From Gammaproteobacteria bacterium HGW-Gammaproteobacteria-13 (GTDB lineage: Bacteria > Pseudomonadota > Gammaproteobacteria > Pseudomonadales > Pseudomonadaceae), in assembly GCA_002840155.1 (NCBI GenBank), contig PGZH01000001.1:1-64000 (forward strand): a stretch of DNA of 64,000 nucleotides, read 5' to 3'. The first letter of the stretch is position 1, and every line of letters starts with the position of its first letter. The position numbers and the translations under genes were made by a program. This document shows, in pieces, positions 37,014 to 44,971 of this stretch. The notes below the pieces were generated by a model. That model did no database searches, was not told where the DNA came from, and saw only the letters and a list, made by a program, of their open reading frames with translations.

Positions 37014-37501
37014 GCCAGAACGACGGTAACGGGCAGCAGCCACAAGCGCCGAAGAAAGGCCCGAGCAGCAAGACCCTCGCGCGCCGTCAGGCGCGCACCC
37101 TGGCCATGCAGGCGCTGTACTCCTGGCATATGGCAGGGCAGCAGCTGAACGAAATCGAAGCGCAGTTCCGCGTTGATAACGATTTCACGGCGGTAGACGG
37201 TGCCTACTTCCACGAAATTCTGCACGGCGTGCCGCGGCAGAAGACCGAGATCGATGGCGCGTTCGAGTCGCTGCTCGACCGTCCGCTGGACGAGATCGAC
37301 CCGGTTGAGCTGTCGATCCTGCGTCTGTCGACCTACGAGCTGAAAAACCGCATCGATATCCCCTATCGCGTGGTGATCAACGAAGGCATCGAACTGGCCA
37401 AAGTGTTTGGCGCCACCGACGGACACAAGTTCGTCAACGGCGTGCTGGACAAGCTGGCACCGCGTCTGCGCGCGGACGAAGTTCGCGCCAACAAGCGTTA
37501 A
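37010..37501 (+). CDS. nusB: Transcription antitermination factor NusB
   Basis: NusB pairs with S10 to bind boxA in rRNA leader transcripts. The start is GTG 37010 in a GTGA overlap with ribH, giving 163 residues. After a hydrophilic N-terminus ([14 protein letters not shown]) the helical NusB fold begins at [14 protein letters not shown]. The motif [11 protein letters not shown] near residue 125 is typical. ribH-nusB-thiL is a common arrangement. Confidence 0.95.
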   Translation: MSQNDGNGQQPQAPKKGPSSKTLARRQARTLAMQALYSWHMAGQQLNEIEAQFRVDNDFTAVDGAYFHEILHGVPRQKTEIDGAFESLLDRPLDEIDPVELSILRLSTYELKNRIDIPYRVVINEGIELAKVFGATDGHKFVNGVLDKLAPRLRADEVRANKR

Positions 37502-37523
37502 GGTCTTTTGGATGCTTGATTTA

Positions 37524-37643
37524 CGATCTTGCGAGCTAGAGTCCTGCAAGGCAAAAGCAGGCGAGGACGCGGAGTGTGCTGTAGCACATGAGCATTCCGA
37601 GTCTGCTTTTAACGCAGCAGGGCCGACGCGCAGCAGATCGTTG
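37524..37643. repeat. MITE-like intergenic element, divergent copy between nusB and thiL
   Basis: Short terminal inverted repeats (ACGATCT at about 37530 and AGATCGT at about 37635) enclose a core GCGGAGTGTGCTGTAGCACA-TGAGCATT and CTGCTTTTAACGCAG. The same core layout (GCGGAGTTTACTG-N-GTAAATGAGCATT ... TTTTAACGCAG) is seen in the copies at 41706 and 52416. It ends only a few bases before the thiL start. Confidence 0.55.
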
Positions 37644-37650
37644 CCATCTC

Positions 37651-38619
37651 ATGGGTGAGTTCGAGCTTATCCGTCAGTTTTTCGCCGCTGCGTCCTGTGC
37701 GCAGGCTGGCGAAGGCGTGGCATTGGGTATCGGCGACGACTGCGCCCTGCTGCAAATGCCGGCTGGCGAACAGCTGGCCATTTCTACCGACACCCTGGTT
37801 GCCGGGGTGCATTTCCCTGAATCGCCTGACCCGTTTCTGCTGGCGCAACGTGCGCTGGGTGTTTCGGTCAGTGATTTGGCCGCCATGGGCGCTGCGCCTG
37901 TCGGCTTTACCCTGGCCTTGACCTTGCCCAGTGCCGAGCCGGATTGGCTGCAGGCCTTCGCCCGAGGCCTGGATCTGATGGCGCAGCATTGCGCGATTCG
38001 CCTGATCGGCGGCGATACCACCCGTGGCCCTCTGAGTCTGACCCTGACCGTGTTCGGCCGCGTGCCGGTTGGTATGGCGTTGACCCGCAAAGGTGCGCAA
38101 GTCGGTGATCTGCTCTGTGTCGGCGGTGAGTTGGGTGATGCCGCCGGCGCTTTGCCGTTGGTGCTCGGGCAACGCCAGGCCGAGCCAGCAGTGGCCGATG
38201 CGTTGCTGGCGCGCTACTGGTCGCCAATCCCGCAGCTTGAACTGGGCCTGGCGCTGCGCGGCAAGGCCACGGCCGCGCTGGATATCTCCGATGGCTTGCT
38301 GGCTGACTGCGGGCATATCGCCGCAGCGTCCGGCGTTGAGTTGGTGGTTGAGCTGGCGCAGGTGCCGGTGTCCGCTGCTTTGCTGGCGTTTGCCGGGGAG
38401 TCGGCGGCGCGTCAGTGCGCATTAAGTGGTGGTGATGATTACCGCCTGGCCTTTACCCTGCCGGCGGCTCACCTGGCGGATTTGCAGCAGGCGGGTTGGC
38501 CTGTGCGAGTTATTGGTCGTGTTATGGCCGGCCAGGGCGTTACTCTGCTGGACTCGCAAGGCCAGCCCGTGCAGCTGCCCCGCAGCGGCTATCAACATTT
38601 TGGAAGTGCCAGTGACTGA
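37651..38619 (+). CDS. thiL: Thiamine-monophosphate kinase
   Basis: ThiL makes thiamine pyrophosphate from thiamine monophosphate. ATG 37651 (MGEFELIRQFFAAAS) matches the family N-terminus and gives 322 residues. Metal/ATP motifs G-I-G-D-D-C-A-L-L, S-D-L-A-A-M-G-A and G-G-D-T-T-R-G are present. No ribosome site is visible before the start because a repeat element directly precedes it; the frame is open upstream to 37588, giving a 21-residue extension that I consider spurious. The stop overlaps pgpA by 8 bases. Confidence 0.93.
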   Translation: MGEFELIRQFFAAASCAQAGEGVALGIGDDCALLQMPAGEQLAISTDTLVAGVHFPESPDPFLLAQRALGVSVSDLAAMGAAPVGFTLALTLPSAEPDWLQAFARGLDLMAQHCAIRLIGGDTTRGPLSLTLTVFGRVPVGMALTRKGAQVGDLLCVGGELGDAAGALPLVLGQRQAEPAVADALLARYWSPIPQLELGLALRGKATAALDISDGLLADCGHIAAASGVELVVELAQVPVSAALLAFAGESAARQCALSGGDDYRLAFTLPAAHLADLQQAGWPVRVIGRVMAGQGVTLLDSQGQPVQLPRSGYQHFGSASD

Positions 38620-39142
38620 TCATCCCAAGCAAGTCCCCGCCGAGTTCGTGCCGCCTTCGGTCTGGCGCAACCCCTGGCACTTCCTGGCCTTTGGCTTTGG
38701 TGCCGGCACCTTGCCGAAAGCTCCGGGCACCTGGGGTTCGCTGGTGGCGCTGCCGTTTATTCCACTGTTGCAGATGCTGCCGGACTGGGGCTACTGGCTG
38801 ATGCTCGGTATCACCATGCTGTTTGGCTTCTGGCTGTGCGGCAAGGTGGCCGATGACCTGCGGGTGCACGACCATGAAGGCATCGTCTGGGACGAAATGG
38901 TCGGCATGTGGATCACCCTCTGGCTGGTGCCGGACGGCTGGGGCTGGCTGCTGCTAGGCTTTCTATTGTTCCGTGTGTTCGACATCCTCAAGCCTTGGCC
39001 GATTCGCTGGATTGATCGGCATGTGCATGGCGGGGTCGGCATCATGCTCGATGACGTACTCGCCGGCGTATTCGCCTGGATGGCCCTGCAACTGATTGTC
39101 TGGGGCTGGGCCAACGGGCTGGCTGCGGCGCTGGGCTGGTAA
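38612..39142 (+). CDS. pgpA: Phosphatidylglycerophosphatase A
   Basis: PgpA dephosphorylates phosphatidylglycerol phosphate in the inner membrane. GTG 38612 (MTDHPKQVPAEFVPP) gives 176 residues and lies inside the end of thiL. The conserved F-G-A-G-T-L-P-K-A-P-G-T-W-G-S motif, D-D-E/W-D-E-M-V-G-M-W and D-D-V-L-A-G-V are present with three to four hydrophobic helices. thiL-pgpA coupling is typical of gammaproteobacteria. Confidence 0.92.
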   Translation: MTDHPKQVPAEFVPPSVWRNPWHFLAFGFGAGTLPKAPGTWGSLVALPFIPLLQMLPDWGYWLMLGITMLFGFWLCGKVADDLRVHDHEGIVWDEMVGMWITLWLVPDGWGWLLLGFLLFRVFDILKPWPIRWIDRHVHGGVGIMLDDVLAGVFAWMALQLIVWGWANGLAAALGW

Positions 39143-39159
39143 TCAGAAAAGGATCGCGA

Positions 39160-39888
39160 ATGGGCCGCTGCTGTCGGTGGTTGCTGTGGTTGGTCATCAG
39201 CGTTGCCAGTGGGCTGGTGTACGCCGCTGAGCCCGCGCAGATCCGTATTGCCAGCGAAACCTGGGAAGGCCACACCCATGCCGATGGCAGCGGTATGGCT
39301 TGGGAGATTTTCCGCGCTGTATTTGAGCCTGCCGGCGTGCAGCTGGATATCCAGAGCGTGCCTTACACCCGCTCCATCGGTCTGGTGCAGCGCGGCGCTG
39401 CTGATGCCTGGGCTGGCTCCTACCTGAATGAAGTCACCCAGGGCGTGTTTTATCCGCACTGGAACTACGACGCCGACCAGATTGCTGCCCTGGGCTTGCG
39501 GGATAAGCCCATCCCCACTCAGGACTCCCTCGGCGAGTACCGCCTGGCCTGGATGCGCGGCTATGAATACCAGCGTTATCTGCCAAATTTGCGCCAGTAC
39601 CGCGAAGTGCTGCGCCGTAGCGGTATCCTCGGCATGCTGGACATGGGCCATGTGGATTTCTATCTCGATGCCCTGACCGAAGTCGAGGATGTGCTGAGCA
39701 CGGCCAGTCAGCCCGAACGCTACCGTGTTACCCAACTGACCAAGCTGCCGATCTACCTGGGCTTTGCCGATACCCCGCGCGGCCGAACCCTGGCCGAGCT
39801 GTTCGACACGCGCATGGATAGCCTGGTGGCGGACGGCAGCCTACGACCGATTTTCCAGCGTTGGCAGCAACCTTACCCGTTTGACTAA
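39160..39888 (+). CDS. Periplasmic solute-binding protein (SBP family 3-like)
   Basis: A 242-residue protein with a signal peptide (MGRCCRWLLWLVISVASGLVYA) and the bilobed fold pattern of family 3 binding proteins: I-R-I-A-S-E-T-W-E-G-H-T at the start of the mature part, then G-M-A-W-E-I-F-R-A-V-F and the hinge R-G-A-A-D-A-W-A-G-S-Y. No ABC permease or ATPase gene is nearby, so it may be an orphan sensor-type protein. The ligand is unknown. Confidence 0.75.
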   Translation: MGRCCRWLLWLVISVASGLVYAAEPAQIRIASETWEGHTHADGSGMAWEIFRAVFEPAGVQLDIQSVPYTRSIGLVQRGAADAWAGSYLNEVTQGVFYPHWNYDADQIAALGLRDKPIPTQDSLGEYRLAWMRGYEYQRYLPNLRQYREVLRRSGILGMLDMGHVDFYLDALTEVEDVLSTASQPERYRVTQLTKLPIYLGFADTPRGRTLAELFDTRMDSLVADGSLRPIFQRWQQPYPFD

Positions 39889-39905
39889 CCTGTGCGAGAC
39901 GTTCC

Positions 39906-40553
39906 ATGTACGCCTTGAAAGTACTGATATTGAGTCTGCCACTGCTAATTAGCAGTGGGGCAATGGCGGCCACCCAGGTGCGGGTTGTCGGCCTGTTTCC
40001 TGGCGCTGCGGTGTTGAATGTTGACGGTCAGCGCAAGCTGGTCAAAGTCGGCCAGGTTGGCCCAGGCGGCGTAGTGGTGGTCAGCGCCGACAGCCGTGGT
40101 GCGGTATTGCGTGTTGATGGTGTGGAGCGCAGCTACAGCCTGAGTCGTGAGTACAGCGAAGGCTTTGCCGAAGCGCAGAAGAAGCAACTCAGTGTGGCCA
40201 AGGGCATCGGTGGCCATTACTGGGTGGCGGGCTCGGTTAATGGTCAGTCCATCCAGTTTCTGGTGGATACCGGCGCCACCTCGGTGGCCTTGAATGACGA
40301 GCATGCGCGCCGTCTGGGCATCGATTACCGAGTGATCGGCGCACCCTTGCAGGTCAATACGGCCAGCGGTACTGCACGCGGCTGGCGCGTAACCCTGGAC
40401 CGGGTGAAGCTCGGCGAACTGGAAGTGCTGGGTGTCGAAGCCGTGGTGCTGGAAGGTGGCTCGCCTACCGAGGCGCTGCTTGGCATGAGCTTCCTCAGTC
40501 GCGTCGGCTGGAAGGTTGAACAGGATGTGCTGGTGCTGGAGTCCAAGTACTAG
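39906..40553 (+). CDS. Retropepsin-like aspartic protease, periplasmic
   Basis: A 215-residue protein with a signal peptide (MYALKVLILSLPLLISSGAMA) and the retropepsin active-site motif F-L-V-D-T-G-A-T-S-V-A-L near residue 120, followed by L-L-G-M-S-F-L near the C-terminus. This matches the TIGR02281 clan AA aspartic protease family; such enzymes work as homodimers with one Asp each. An N-terminal beta-rich domain precedes the protease. Substrate unknown. Confidence 0.85.
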   Translation: MYALKVLILSLPLLISSGAMAATQVRVVGLFPGAAVLNVDGQRKLVKVGQVGPGGVVVVSADSRGAVLRVDGVERSYSLSREYSEGFAEAQKKQLSVAKGIGGHYWVAGSVNGQSIQFLVDTGATSVALNDEHARRLGIDYRVIGAPLQVNTASGTARGWRVTLDRVKLGELEVLGVEAVVLEGGSPTEALLGMSFLSRVGWKVEQDVLVLESKY

Positions 40554-40673
40554 CGCTGGTCATCTTGCGTTGGCTCGATCCTTATCATCAGTAATTCAGG
40601 CTAAGCGGCTGCCAAGGCCTGCTGTTACAATGCCGGCCTGATTATTCCTGCCCATTTTCTTTAGGAGCATCCG

Positions 40674-41294
40674 GTGTCCGTCGTGTTTGTCGCCGCCTCC
40701 CAGCTGCCTACGCCCTTTGGCGTGTTCACCATGCATGGCTTCCTCGAAGAGGCCACAGGCAAGGAACATGTAGCCCTGACCTTTGGTGATGTGGCCGATG
40801 GCGCGCCCGTACTGGGCCGTTTGCACTCCGAATGCCTGACTGGCGATGCGCTGTTCAGCCTGCGCTGCGATTGCGGTTTCCAGCTCGAAGCGGCGCTGCG
40901 TGCGATTGCCCATGAAGGCCGTGGCGTATTGCTCTACCTGCGTCAGGAGGGCCGTGGCATTGGCCTGCTGAACAAGATCCGCGCCTACGAGTTGCAGGAT
41001 GGCGGCGCCGATACCGTGGAAGCCAATGAGCGCCTGGGCTTTGGTGCCGATCAGCGTGACTACGCGATCTGCCTGCCGATGCTTGATCACCTGGGTATCA
41101 GCCAGCTTAAACTGATGACCAACAACCCGCGCAAGGTCAAGGCGCTGGGCGATATGGGCATCAATGTGGCGACCCGCGTGCCGCTGCAGATCGACCACAA
41201 CCCGCACAACAAAAAATACCTCGCGACCAAGGCCGGCAAGCTTGGGCATATGCTCGGCAGCCTGCACCAGGGCGAGGTTGAGGAAAGCCTGTGA
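40674..41294 (+). CDS. ribA: GTP cyclohydrolase II
   Basis: RibA opens GTP to begin riboflavin synthesis. The start is GTG 40674 ([20 protein letters not shown]), with TAGGAG upstream, giving 206 residues. The zinc ligands are clear in [17 protein letters not shown], and [11 protein letters not shown] holds the catalytic residues. It supplies the activity missing from the RibBA C-terminal domain. It ends in an overlap with the next gene. Confidence 0.95.
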   Translation: MSVVFVAASQLPTPFGVFTMHGFLEEATGKEHVALTFGDVADGAPVLGRLHSECLTGDALFSLRCDCGFQLEAALRAIAHEGRGVLLYLRQEGRGIGLLNKIRAYELQDGGADTVEANERLGFGADQRDYAICLPMLDHLGISQLKLMTNNPRKVKALGDMGINVATRVPLQIDHNPHNKKYLATKAGKLGHMLGSLHQGEVEESL

Positions 41295-41707
41295 CGCGCG
41301 GTGAAGTGCGCCGGCGACTGGCGCTGGAGTGGTGGCGGCAACTGGCCGTGACCCTGGCCCCGTTGTTTGTGCTCAACCTGCTGTTTGGTGCCGAGCAGAA
41401 ACCCGGCCTGTTGACCATGCCGCTGTTTATCGCCGGCCTGGCCTCGATGTTTGTCAGCCTGCCGTTGTTCAGCGCCTACAAGCGCGCGCTGGTGGCCACG
41501 GAAAAAGCCCTCGATACAGCAGATGAGCACGATGCCTGGCTGGAGCTGGCGCGGGTGCGTCGTCTGGCCTTTCTCGGCGCGGCACTGCCGGCCTGGATTG
41601 CCGCCACTGCGGTATTCGCCGGCCTGGAAGCGATTCCGCTGATCCTCCTGGCGATTTCCAGCATCGTTCTGCTGTACCTCTACCGCATTCCTCGCCAACT
41701 CGGCTAA
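41291..41707 (+). CDS. Small conserved membrane protein
   Basis: A 138-residue protein starting at GTG 41291 inside the ribA stop. Hydrophobic segments are visible near residues 18-35, 39-60, 95-112 and 115-132, with charged loops between ([15 protein letters not shown]). I recognise no family motif. It occupies the same place after ribA as a hypothetical gene of P. aeruginosa. The MITE-like element at 41706 begins in its stop codon. Confidence 0.7.
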   Translation: MTRGEVRRRLALEWWRQLAVTLAPLFVLNLLFGAEQKPGLLTMPLFIAGLASMFVSLPLFSAYKRALVATEKALDTADEHDAWLELARVRRLAFLGAALPAWIAATAVFAGLEAIPLILLAISSIVLLYLYRIPRQLG

Positions 41708-41848
41708 CAGGCCGCTGAAGAACTACCTGCGTAGCCGATACTGCGTTGAAAACGGTCTCGAAATGCTCATTTACAGCAGTAAACTCCGCTTTCTCGACCG
41801 TTTTCGCCTTGCCTCGGCGTCCTCGGTAACGTTCTTAAGTGGCCTGCT
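41706..41848. repeat. MITE-like element, copy A (inverted orientation)
   Basis: A 143-base element with imperfect terminal inverted repeats (ACAGGCCGCTGAAGAAC and, reversed, AGCAGGCCACTTAAGAAC). The reversed core reads GCGGAGTTTACTGCTGTAAA-TGAGCATT then CCGTTTTCAACGCAGTAT, matching copy B at 52416. It fills exactly the gap between the small membrane gene stop and the btuF-like ATG. No transposase is encoded. Confidence 0.75.
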
Positions 41849-41849
41849 G

Positions 41850-42647
41850 ATGCGCGCCATCACGTTCTGCTTGCTGTTGTTGCTGGCATTGCCTGCCGCA
41901 GCAGTCGAGCGGGTAGTGACCCTGGCACCTTCCCTGACTGAAATCATGCTGGAGCTGGATGCGGGCGACTTGCTGGTCGGCCTGCTCGATGGCGGTGAGC
42001 GCCCGGCAGCGGTCGCGCAGCTACCTTCGGTTGGCCGTTACGGCCAGCTTGAATTGGAAAGCCTGCTCGAGCTGCAGCCCGATCTGGTGCTGCTCTGGCC
42101 CGATAGCATCAGCAGTGCGCAACGCCAGCAGTTGCAGCGTATGGGGATTCCCCTGCTGATCGTGGAGCCACGCAAGCTGGCTGATCTGTCAGAGAACTTC
42201 GTCGAAATTGGCGCGCGTATCGGCCGCGCCGAGCAAGGCAGGCAACTGCATCGGCAATTCAACAGCGGCCTGGTGGCGTTGCGTCAGCGCTATCAGCGTG
42301 AACAGCCATTGCGCCTGTTCTATCAGGTCTGGGATGCGCCGCTGTACACCATCGGCGGCCAGCAGATCATCAGCGATGCCCTGCGTATCTGCGGGGCCGA
42401 GAATATCTTTGCCGAACTCACCTTGCCGGCGCCGCAGGTCAGCGTCGAGGCGGTGCTGCAGCGCAATCCCGAAGTGATTCTGGCGGGTGTGCAGGGGCAA
42501 CTGGATGCCTGGCGCATTTGGCTGGGCGTGGCTGCGGTTGAGCGTAAGCAGCTGTGGCTGGTGCCGGATGCGGGTCTGGAACGGCCGAGCTTTCAGATGT
42601 TGGGGGCGGTGGAGGCGTTGTGCAGACGTTTGAGCGAGGCGCACTGA
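41850..42647 (+). CDS. BtuF-like cobalamin-binding periplasmic protein
   Basis: ATG 41850 (MRAITFCLLLLLALPAAAVE) gives 265 residues with a signal peptide. The mature part begins R-V-V-T-L-A-P-S-L-T-E-I-M, the class III (BtuF/FhuD) solute-binding signature, with S-V-G-R-Y-G-Q-L-E-L-E-S-L-L-E-L-Q-P-D-L-V-L typical of BtuF. A convergent btuB under a B12 riboswitch supports corrinoid uptake. No btuCD genes are present in the window. The frame is open upstream to 41763 inside the repeat, but that lacks a signal peptide. Confidence 0.83.
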   Translation: MRAITFCLLLLLALPAAAVERVVTLAPSLTEIMLELDAGDLLVGLLDGGERPAAVAQLPSVGRYGQLELESLLELQPDLVLLWPDSISSAQRQQLQRMGIPLLIVEPRKLADLSENFVEIGARIGRAEQGRQLHRQFNSGLVALRQRYQREQPLRLFYQVWDAPLYTIGGQQIISDALRICGAENIFAELTLPAPQVSVEAVLQRNPEVILAGVQGQLDAWRIWLGVAAVERKQLWLVPDAGLERPSFQMLGAVEALCRRLSEAH

Positions 42648-42650
42648 GGC

Positions 42651-42676
42651 GGCCCTGGGGCTAAAGCCCCAGGGCC
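42651..42676. terminator. Hairpin between convergent btuF-like and btuB genes
   Basis: GGCCCTGGGGCT and AGCCCCAGGGCC form a 12-bp perfect stem with a two-base loop, lying in the 35-base gap between two convergent stops. There is little T tract, so its strength as an intrinsic terminator is uncertain. Confidence 0.55.
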
Positions 42677-42682
42677 GATATT

Positions 42683-44590
42683 TCAGAACCGGTAACCGAC
42701 GCTGAGCTGTACCTGCTCTTCTGCTGCGGGATAACTGCTGGTTGCGCTGGCAAACGCGTCGTAATGTTTGCCTGTGAGGTTGTTGAGGCGCAACTTGCTG
42801 CTGAACTGCTGGTATTCGTAGCTCAGTGCAGCGTTAAGCAGGGTGTAGCCGCCAGCCTTGTGCTGATTGTTGGCATCGTCTCCCGAGTAATAGCGGCTGC
42901 CGGTGTGCACGGCTTCTAGATAGCCGCGCAGGCCTGGCACGATCAGGTAGCTGAGGTGCGTGCTGGCCGTATTGCGCGCGACCCACGGAACCTGGTTGCC
43001 TTGAAAAGAACCCGCGCGAAACTCCGCATCGGTAAAACTGTATTGGCCGCCGATGCTCAGGCGTTCGCTCAACTGGCGCTCTGCTTCCAGCAGCAGGCCA
43101 TCACGGCGGGTTTTATCCAGGTTGATATTGGCCCCGCGACCATTCCAGCTGTTGGGGTTGGCAATCAGTGCGTCGTAGAGCAGTTCGTCCTGCAAATCCA
43201 GTCGATACAGCGTCGCCTGATAACGCTGCACGCCGTCTTGCCACTCGATGCCGCTTTCCCAGGACACGCCTGTTTGCGGTTTGAGGAACGCGACCCCTGG
43301 CAGGACAAACGCATTGTCGTCCACGTTGGCCCAGCGCAGCACATCCTCGCGCTTGATAAACAGACGCGTCTCTTGGTTGGCTTGCCAGCTCAGACCGATG
43401 CTGGTGCTGTCTTCGCGATCTTTATGGTGTTTGCGGATCGCCTTGTTATTGTCGTCCGCTTCGCTGCTGCGATAGCCGACAGTAACGGTCACGTCGCGGC
43501 CTAGCCCCTGGCTTAACTGGCTGTACCAGTCGCGTTGGGTCTGCTGGAAGTCGGTGCCCCAGGATGATTGGGCATCGCTGCTTATGTGGTCGTGGCCAAG
43601 TAGCCATTCTCCAATCCCAAGGGTGTTGTCGTAGCGTGCACTCAGTCTGGGACTGATGCTTTCAGTGCGGGTGTCCTGGGTGAAACGATCCGGTGCAGCA
43701 AAGCTGCCGACACTGTCCTGATCGCTATGGCTGTAGTCGAGGTTGGTCGTCCAGATGTCATTCAGTTGCTGCTCCAAAGCAAAGCGATGTACCTGCGTCT
43801 TGCTGTCGTTCCAGGCGGTTGAGTCGCTTTGCTTGCGGTCTGTACGGCGCTGCGTCCTGCTAAGTGCATTCGGGTAGAGCAGTTCATCGTCGACCGTTTG
43901 GTACTCATACAGCGCATGGCCATTGTCATGGTCATAGCGCAGGCGGGCGAAGGCGTTGCTGTAGCTGGCGTTGTTATGGTCGCGGTAGTTGTCAGTCGTG
44001 CGCGATTCGCCGCTCAGGTAGGTCGAAAATCCACCGCCGAGTTGCTGGTAGATATGCCCGCGAAAGGCCTCCAGATCATGGCTGCCGCGACTGGCTTCGA
44101 GATAGCCCTCATTGCTGCTTGGGGTGCGGGTGACAATATTGATAACGCCACCCACTGCCTGGTCGCCATAGAGGACGGTGCCGGCGCCGCGGATGATCTC
44201 GATGCGTTCGATATTGCCCAGTGGCACGCTGTTGAGGTCGGCTCCGGCCTGGCTGGGTTGGTTGAGGCGGCGGCCATCGACCAGGATCAGGGTGTTGTTT
44301 ACCGCGTTCTCGCCAAAGCCACGTAGGCTGAAGGTGGCTCGGCTGCCATCGCCAATGGTGTCGCGTATCTGCACGCCGGCCTGACTGCGCAGTACGTCCA
44401 AGAGTGATGAGGCTGCAGTTGCTTCAATCTGCTGGCGGTCAATCACTTTGACGCTGGCTGGCGCCGGGGCTTTGAGCGGCGTGGCGCGGGTAATGACCAG
44501 TGGTGGCAGCTCGTGGCTGCTGGTATCGCTGGCAGCAAAGCTGATGCTGGGGGCAAGCGCCACAGCCAGGGCAAGACGGGACAATTTCAC
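42683..44590 (-). CDS. btuB: TonB-dependent vitamin B12 receptor BtuB
   Basis: A TonB-dependent outer-membrane receptor of 635 residues from GTG 44590 (MKLSRLALAVALAPSISFA), with GAGGA 8 bases upstream; a longer frame would run into the riboswitch. After the signal peptide comes a TonB-box-like P-P-L-V-I-T-R, then a plug domain (I-E-A-T-A-A-S-S-L-L-D-V-L-R-S-Q-A-G-V-Q-I-R; I-E-R-I-E-I-I-R-G). The 22-strand barrel ends in V-G-Y-R-F. The cobalamin riboswitch upstream and the BtuF-like gene downstream specify the substrate as a corrinoid. Energy could come from the TonB module at 21.6-26.5 kb. Confidence 0.9.
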   Translation of the reverse strand: MKLSRLALAVALAPSISFAASDTSSHELPPLVITRATPLKAPAPASVKVIDRQQIEATAASSLLDVLRSQAGVQIRDTIGDGSRATFSLRGFGENAVNNTLILVDGRRLNQPSQAGADLNSVPLGNIERIEIIRGAGTVLYGDQAVGGVINIVTRTPSSNEGYLEASRGSHDLEAFRGHIYQQLGGGFSTYLSGESRTTDNYRDHNNASYSNAFARLRYDHDNGHALYEYQTVDDELLYPNALSRTQRRTDRKQSDSTAWNDSKTQVHRFALEQQLNDIWTTNLDYSHSDQDSVGSFAAPDRFTQDTRTESISPRLSARYDNTLGIGEWLLGHDHISSDAQSSWGTDFQQTQRDWYSQLSQGLGRDVTVTVGYRSSEADDNNKAIRKHHKDREDSTSIGLSWQANQETRLFIKREDVLRWANVDDNAFVLPGVAFLKPQTGVSWESGIEWQDGVQRYQATLYRLDLQDELLYDALIANPNSWNGRGANINLDKTRRDGLLLEAERQLSERLSIGGQYSFTDAEFRAGSFQGNQVPWVARNTASTHLSYLIVPGLRGYLEAVHTGSRYYSGDDANNQHKAGGYTLLNAALSYEYQQFSSKLRLNNLTGKHYDAFASATSSYPAAEEQVQLSVGYRF

Positions 44591-44704
44591 GTAGAGAATC
44601 CTCAAAAGGTCGAACGACTTTTGAGAAGGGCAGGTGCAAGAACGGGCGCGCGGGCGCAGCCTGAGCTTGACGGTGATGCCCTCCGCAACACCAGTCACAT
44701 CCAG

Positions 44705-44890
44705 CAAGGCCGGTCTCCGGGCTCTCGACGTGCGCCGCCTCGCCTTCCCGGGATAACCCAGTGGCGTTGAGGCGACGTGCAGAACGGCTCTGCGGTCGAT
44801 TACCGTTGCGGGGGCAGCGCCGGGATGGTTCGTAAAGAACGCACCGGCTTCCCGTTTAACGCCGCTTCACTATGGAAGGGGCGCACCTTG
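44705..44890 (-). ncRNA. Cobalamin riboswitch
   Basis: On the minus strand the B12 box AGCCCGGAGACCGGCC is at 44724-44709. Upstream of it are G-C-T-G-C-C-C-C-G-C-A-A-C-G-G-T-A-A, a C-C-A-C-T-G block and GGGAAGGCG, in the right order for the adenosylcobalamin element. The aptamer starts near GGTGCGCCCCTTCC (about 44887). It lies about 115 bases upstream of the btuB start and should shut off btuB when B12 is plentiful. Confidence 0.93.
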
Positions 44891-44971
44891 GCGGAAGTAA
44901 AACGCCGCGCACCTTAATGCGCGGTTGAATGAATTACAAGCAAGCCTGGCTCAGCTCTGGATGAGCGGTAT

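Noticed and set aside
34647-37043. A 798-codon open frame on the minus strand across ribE, ribBA and ribH
   Set aside because: It is antisense to three well-supported genes, its translation has no recognisable domain and high GC third positions produce such frames.
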